Source: Lotus japonicus (Eukaryota > Streptophyta > Magnoliopsida > Fabales > Fabaceae). Taken from it: a stretch of DNA of 64,000 nt. The notes beneath the pieces were generated by a model. The model saw nothing but the letters and a program-made list of their open reading frames with translations. It searched no databases and was not told the origin of the DNA. This document shows, one piece after another, positions 58,194 through 64,000 of the stretch. Numbering within the stretch: the stretch's first letter is position 1; each line of letters starts with the position of its first letter. A program made the position numbers and the translations under genes. The stretch spans positions 27,782,223 to 27,846,222 of the forward strand of contig NC_080046.1 in the NCBI RefSeq assembly GCF_012489685.1. The letters are read 5' to 3'.

Positions 58194-61100
58194 TGTAAGA
58201 CCCAAGTTTTTAAGCTTATGCTAAGTGAATAAACTTCTTATTCACGATTAGGGTTGATGTAATGTGAAGGGAAACCTGAACGAAAGTTTATTAAATGAAA
58301 TATATTTATGAAGGAGAAAGTTCAGGAAAAGTTCAAGGATTGCATTATGATCGATAAAAGTTATAGCACGATCGTTACACGCTTAAACCTAGGTCAGAAA
58401 CCCTAGTATATAGCTAATTTTCACTTTTAGGCACGATGGCAGTTAATTCCAAAAATCTTCAGAGAAATGTTAGAACTTCTCTTTTTCCATATATCACGAT
58501 CGTCTCAAGGCGAAACTCTAGGATCTACGAACGTCCGATTCCAATCATCGGAAGTTTGCCGAAACCGAATCCCTGGTATTTCAAAACCCTAGAATCACCC
58601 GACTATGGGGACTTTATCTATTCAGAGCTTCAAATGGATATTCTACACGCGTACACCCATTTCTCTTGATGATTTCAATCTTTCTTCAGAAGGAAGTTTT
58701 CCATTCCGACATTCGAGGCAAAAAGCAACTTATCGGGTAAAATAGTTTTACACCGACTTTGCACCGACTTTGCATTAGTTGCCAAAAATACAAGGAGACA
58801 TCTTCTTAGCTTGGGAATTCCTTTACCAAAACCTATCTTAGAATTCATGGAGAATGATGCCGGAAAAATCAGATTCGCGAAACTTTCATTTTCCCGCGAA
58901 TTTCCACCTTCTATATATAGCAAAGAAAGGAAGAAAAATTCAAATTCTCCTCCATTTTCTCTCTTCAAACCCGCGGCCGAGAACAAGGAAGAAGGAAGAA
59001 GAGCTTTTGTTCAAACCTTTCTTGATCGTCGATCAATCAGTTGCTACTTCAAGGTTTCGAGGTATAGTCGCTAATCCTTACCTCCGATCGCTTTTTCCAT
59101 AGCTTTTCTGTAGAGTTTTCTGAGCGGATAGTTTATGGGTTTTTGCAAAACTATCCTGAATCTTTCATTTCTGATTCCAAACCTCTTCTATGTATGCCCA
59201 AGATCACTTCTGCCGGATTAGATTTTCCGTTATGTCGCCGGAATTCCGCCGGAATCAATTTGAACCTAAAATACCCATTTTATGTAGTTTTTGAGTAAAA
59301 TTCCAACCTTTAGGCTGAAAACTATCGCCTTAGCTTAGTGCTAGTAGGATTAGTTGTCATAAACGTCGTTGGTGACGTCCCTGCAAAATTTTATTTTTGG
59401 GATTTCAGTTTTGAAAATCCTAAGTTAAAAATCATGACCAAAATACCCCTGCGACAGTTTTTGATCCGATAATTTTTCCGAGTTCAGAATACCCTTAGTT
59501 ACGGCTTATGAAAGCATAGGAACCAAGTTTGATCGAAGAAAAATCGAGCCCCATAATTAGCCAAAGTGGCCGAGCCCTATTAAGGGGGAGGAAGAAATTT
59601 CCTTTTTCCGAAAACTTGTCTTTCGCGCTAGATTATCGTACCTTAGAGTATAGATTACTTCGAGTAACCTTAGTACGTATCGATAACTTAGTTTTCGATA
59701 GATTCTGATAGTATTTCTGTGATTTTGTTTTAAAGGAACTTTTGAGGAATTTCCTGAGGAGCAACACTTTGAGAGCGAGGAAGCACTAGTTGATCATTCT
59801 GGAGAACTTTCAGGTGAGGGCTTCTCACTGAATCTCTAGTTAATGCTTAGGGTCGATATTTCGACATTGTTTACTGTTTATGCACTGAGATTGTGTGTGA
59901 TTGAAAATGTTTTCTGAGGCTTCGGCTGACAATGTAGATGATTCATCTACTGAATGTTTTTGAAGATTGACTTAAATGCTATGTGCTATGTGGGTAATCT
60001 AGGATGTGTGGTGCATGCTGTATATGCTAAGTGCTAAGTGTTTATGATGCGATTTATTGATATATGACATGTTGTTGATTGTGATGATTTAAATATGCTC
60101 TGTACTGGAATCTGAGATTCTGAACGGTGAGAATAGCGGGCAGGTCATGCCGATTTTATTTTGAGAGTTTTGAGAAAGTTTGATAGGACGAACGAGGTTC
60201 GGGCCTTGTATAGGGTTTATGGATCGAGACATTCTCTGGAGTCATTTGGGGATTCGAAGATCCCGAGAACTTATAGGAATTGCGATAAGACTAAAAAGGA
60301 TATTATTTTGAAAAGAAAATTCATAAGACATTAAACAACCTCTAAATCTTTAAGTAAGGGTAATAATCTCGAAAGGAGGCTTTGGATGAAAATCATAGTA
60401 TGGAAAACGAGAAGTGTCGTCGGATCGAAGTGTTGAGTCTGTTGTTGTTGTGCTGTTGGAGCAGCGTTGGTTGTTGTGCTGTTGGAGCAGCGATGTTGTT
60501 GGGCTATCCTGGGGATAAGTCCGGGGAATCGTTAGTTCCCGAGTATGTGATACTCTTGTGCTGTTGGAGCAGCGGTGTGTGTTGTGAATGTGTCTTTTGT
60601 CGCAGAATCGACTTTGCCTTAGGGTAAGATTTTAGAGACTTTAATTTACCTAGAACACGTGGCGACGTGTCGAGTGAGGACGGAGACGTCGTTTGACTAA
60701 TCATTCTGCATTCATGCAACATTAATGGGGTATTAACACAGGACGTACTCTGGACCTCGTCGGATTCCAAAATGGTCATAAGACCCGGATTTCCGTGATA
60801 GAGCGTCTGTAGACGTCTCTTGTAGCAGACCGAAATGGCAGACCTACGGGTTACGGCTGATCTGGCTACCTTGGTTTGGTGTAAGAGACACGCGGGCGGA
60901 AATGGTCCCACCGTTGCTGGTGCTAGGATTGATCCGTTGATGTCCATCCCAGAGGCACGCGAGCGGAAATGGTCCCACCGTTGCTGGTGCTAGGATTGAC
61001 TCGTTGTTGTCCATACCTTTGCTTGGTGTAAGAGGCACGCGGGCAGAAATGGTCCCACCGTTGCTGGTGCTAGGATTGATCCGTTTTGATGCCCATCCGT

Positions 61101-62036
61101 TTCCGGATTGCATATTGGTTGACTGGGTTAACCTGCATACATATCACGCAACATGCATACTGACTTAGTTGATGAGTGTGGTTGCTATTTGATAAACTTA
61201 CTTGGAACATGCTAAATGTTATTATTGTCATTATGATTTGGTGGAACATGCAACCCTAGGAATGATATCTCTAATTATAAGCCTAAGTGGCTATATATTA
61301 TTTGTACCTATTGGGTTTATTATCTACATAGTTCTTTAGAGTTGACCCTCGCGTCTTCTGTGTGTGTTTTGGCGGACAACGCCTTTTGTCAGATGAGTAT
61401 TGCGGACTGGTTCACCATGGTTTACCCTTCGGGGGAAACTAGGTTGGGATGCTGGAACAGGAGCGCGTCGCGGTAGCGAGAGGATGACGGATGGTGTACA
61501 TAGACTAGGTCGTTCTGGATTTCGAATTCGGACGACGATCATGCTAGCATGTAGGTTTTGGTGCTGGTGTGAGCTCCTCAAGATGGGATTAGTGTAGGAG
61601 TAGAGTCTTAGCTCTGAACATCATTTGTTTCTTTTGGGACAGGGTAGCTTCCCACCTATAGCTTTTGTGTGGTTTCTTAACAGGAATCACAGAGAGTTGG
61701 TTGGACTTAGGAGGTCTTGCTTCAGGCCGATGGGCCAGCTGATTTTCAGTTTTGAGGGATGGTGTTGCGGACACTTCACCTTTATTTTCAGTCTGTACAT
61801 ATTGCCTACGGGCGTTGCACCTTTCTTTCCGTCACTGGAGGTTACTCGTGACGAGGTTGCTACCACAGCGGGGGGGGGCTGTTTATATATTGTATATTAT
61901 TTCTATTGCTTTTCGCTTTTGGGTTTTATTTAATTCAGTCTTGTCTTAGTTATTATCAAAAAAAAATATTCACGTTTTTCCGCATTAAGTTTACTTTTGG
62001 TTACTAAAGTGACGCCACCGAAATCGGGGTGTTACA
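58194..62036 (+). repeat. 3' LTR of G2, 3.84 kb
   Basis: TGTAAGACCCAAG to GAAATCGGGGTGTTACA. TATA-like box at about 58911-58920, palindrome at 59934-59950, tandem array at about 60880-61090. Followed by ATACC (62037-62041), one expected copy of the target duplication; its partner is in the gap. Confidence 0.96.
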
Positions 62037-63358
62037 ATACCTACCTCTGATTGTTGTTTCTGTTGCGTTTCTGAAGTCGTTTCTGTGCTCACAGTTTTGA
62101 GCTTTTTCTAAAATGGTCCGATTTCTTCGATTTCTTGGTTGGGTTATGTTCCTTACGTTCCCCTGAGTCTAAAACCTCTGTCATTAAACGCTGATTGTGA
62201 TCCAGTTGTCCAGGATCTGAAAAACTGTTTCAAAACCCTTTTTGTCTCACATTTCGAAACTTTATTGTCGAAAAGACTTAATCTGACTTCGTGCCTTTAG
62301 GATTTGTTGTCACGGATGTCATGAGGATCATTGCTGTCAAATTTGTTTTCAGAACTGATAACTTTGAAGTTTTGAGCCTTTATTTTGGACCAAAATGCCC
62401 CTGGATAGTCGTATTTCGGCCTGATTGTCCGAAAATTGTTCTGACAGTTTCTTTGCCTTAGTTTTACCCTAAAACTACCTTGTGAATTGATTTGATCAAA
62501 GAAAAAGAGCCGAAGCCCTTTTTCCTTTGAGGCCGTGGACTATTTCCTTTAGGGGGGAGTTTTTCGGTTTCGAAAACTTGTCTTTTCGTACCTGATTGTC
62601 CTATTCTGAAGCTTTAATGCTTTGTCTATCGTTTATGTATTGTTTTGCGATCGAACTAATCGATTTTGTTTGGTTTCTGCTTTGTTTTTCTCCGAGGTTC
62701 AGTTGAGGGAACTTTGGAAGACTCAGAGCAATTGTTTGAGGAGAACTTTGTTTGCGAAGCTGGAACAGCTCGAGGTTAGGGCAACTTACCATATCAGCTA
62801 TGATTGCATGATAGGCGTCGATAAATTCGACTTATGCTTTATCTGATGTTGTTTATGATGTTGAGTTGATGTTATGATACTTTTCCATAACTTGTGATGT
62901 TGTGCTTTTGTTGGATTGTGCGTTTTGACGCGACTTCGGAGTGGAGATTCATTGATCTGGTGATCTTTGATATTTTGGGTTGGATGAGCAACCCTAGGCA
63001 AGTCCAAATGAGGGGTTTGAGACCTAGCCTGGTTGGTATTTGTTGGTTTACTTAGACTTTCCCCGGGAAACTTCTTTTGGGTGGTTGGTTTTCGGAAAAC
63101 GTAGAAGGATTAGAATTTCGAAAACTAAAGACTTGGGAAACCTAGATTTTGAGAAATAAACTCATAACCTGACTAATCTGAATTGAAATCATTTTTATTA
63201 ACGTTTAAGTATAGGAAAACTGAAGGGGAAAATATTTACGAAAGACGGGGAAAAGTCGACCTTTGTTGTGAGTTATTGGAATTGGGGAAAGCCACTAAGG
63301 TGAGCTATGGTGATGATTGAAAGTCACCGAGTACTTTACGTACTCTTGTTGATGGGGT

Positions 63359-63552
63359 TGTGTTGTATTGACCGACACTAATCCCTTGGGTTCTCTTGTT
63401 GTTGGAGCGGTGTTGTATTGACCGACACTTAGCGCTATTGTTGTTTGGGCTGTGTTGTATTGACCGACACTAGACCCTTGTGTATTCTTATTGGTGGAGC
63501 TGTGTTGTATTGACCGACACTTACTCCGAGTTGTGTTGTATTGACCGACACT
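63359..63552 (+). repeat. Five-unit dispersed-tandem array in F
   Basis: The 20-bp core GTGTTGTATTGACCGACACT occurs five times, separated by diverged linkers of about 12-32 bp. GTGTTG can pair with CGACAC around a seven- or eight-base loop. Confidence 0.9.
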
Positions 63553-63643
63553 AACTCATGGGTTTGTTGAGATTGGGTTGTGAGCTAAACACTTTCGTGG
63601 TAAGGGCGATTCGTTGTTTGGCTAACCACGTTGCATTCAATCG

Positions 63644-63885
63644 GGTGAATAACGGGAATGGTTCACCTGTGCATATCATGGTGAATAACGGGAATGGTTC
63701 ACCTTGCATAAATGATGAATAACGGGAATGGTTCATCATATGGTGAATAACGGGAATGGTTCACCAAGGATGAATAACGGGAATGGTTCATCCAGGATGG
63801 ATTTCATCCAGGATGGATAACGGGAATGGTCCATCCATAGTGAAGAACGGGAATGCTTCACTTGTGGCGAACGGGAACGCGTCAC
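63644..63885 (+). repeat. Array of about eight stem-loop units in F with paired stem changes
   Basis: Each unit has a constant loop core AACGGGAA flanked by arms that are always reverse complements but differ between units: GGTGAA/TTCACC, GATGAA/TTCATC, GGATGAA/TTCATCC, GGATGGA/TCCATCC, AGTGAA/TTCACT and GTGGCG/CGTCAC. Spacing between units varies. Confidence 0.92.
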
Positions 63886-64000
63886 AAATCCGGATTCATA
63901 TTGTGCATTTCACGCATACATTCATGCTGACTGAGACTGTGTGCTGTTTGTTTATTGAAGCAATGTTAGAGCCATAACATGCTAGGATTACTTATATGCT

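Larger units (their letters stand above)
51878..62036 (+). mobile_element. Gypsy element G2: non-coding (LARD-like) element with near-identical 4-kb LTRs
   Basis: 5' LTR (51878-55332, start lost in the gap), Met-tRNA primer binding site, 2.86-kb internal region without coding frames, polypurine tract GGAGGGTAGTAA (58182-58193), 3' LTR (58194-62036). By reading, the LTRs differ at only about five places over 3.45 kb, so the insertion is recent even though the element encodes nothing. It is inserted in LTR sequence F. Confidence 0.92.
62037..64000 (+). repeat. Partial LTR of a related gypsy family (F), target of G2
   Basis: Weakly but collinearly similar to the G1/G2 LTRs: a stretch ending TTTCGAAAACTTGTCTTT (about 62565-62586) after a 'GGGGGGAG' run, as in G2. 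Two tandem arrays follow at the position where G LTRs carry theirs. No coding frame. It is cut by G2 on the left and by the window on the right. Confidence 0.65.

Noticed and set aside
1..64000. tRNA and rRNA genes
   Set aside because: I found none. TGGTATCAGAGC matches are primer binding sites of retroelements, not tRNA genes.

Overview
This window is plant nuclear DNA made almost entirely of nested retrotransposons. The evidence is Sirevirus-type Ty1/copia elements with envelope-like reading frames, Ty3/gypsy elements with LTRs of about 4 kb, plant-type LINEs with a C-terminal RNase H domain, a TRIM, and one intron-containing small secreted cysteine-rich peptide gene. The Sirevirus sequences look legume-like to me, but that is inference; species cannot be fixed from the sequence. 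One 100-base run of N (51778-51877) is an assembly gap.

Layout. (1) 1-6227: old, broken minus-strand Sirevirus A, interrupted by a plus-strand solo LTR. (2) 6228-6678 and 18782-19108: two halves of a copia-type LTR fragment, split by Sirevirus B (6679-18781). B is complete: equal-length LTRs with no difference I can see, a 5-bp target duplication, intact gag, pol and envelope-like frames, and a 130-aa frame on the opposite strand with its own TATA-like box. (3) 19109-25460: three 5'-truncated LINE fragments, a complete 345-bp TRIM, an AT-rich island with a two-exon cysteine-rich peptide gene (minus strand), and a broken tandem paralogue of it. (4) 25461-30628: degraded plus-strand Sirevirus C. 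(5) 30629-33790: deletion-scarred gypsy element E (RT, RNase H and integrase pieces joined to LTR-derived sequence with an open frame). (6) 33791-44969: minus-strand gag-only gypsy element G1, with a plus-strand solo LTR of the same family inside its gag. (7) 44970-51777: minus-strand Sirevirus D, a close relative of B, lying in G1's 5' LTR and cut by the gap. (8) 51878-62036: plus-strand gypsy element G2 with near-identical LTRs and no coding capacity. (9) 62037-64000: part of a related gypsy LTR (F).

How the parts relate. B has every part needed for autonomous copying. G1 and G2 lack pol and could move only with enzymes supplied in trans. The insertion order can be read from nesting: LINE3, then C, E, G1, then the solo LTR and D; and F, then G2. 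The only plausible host gene is the cysteine-rich peptide gene near 23 kb.

The most unusual observations are: (a) tandem arrays in the gypsy LTRs whose units fold as stem-loops, with paired (compensatory) changes between units in two arrays; (b) the antisense coiled-coil frame shared by Sireviruses B and D; (c) the cysteine-rich peptide gene and its decayed duplicate; (d) the gag/pol frame overlap seen in three Sirevirus copies. All alignments were done by eye, so identities are approximate.
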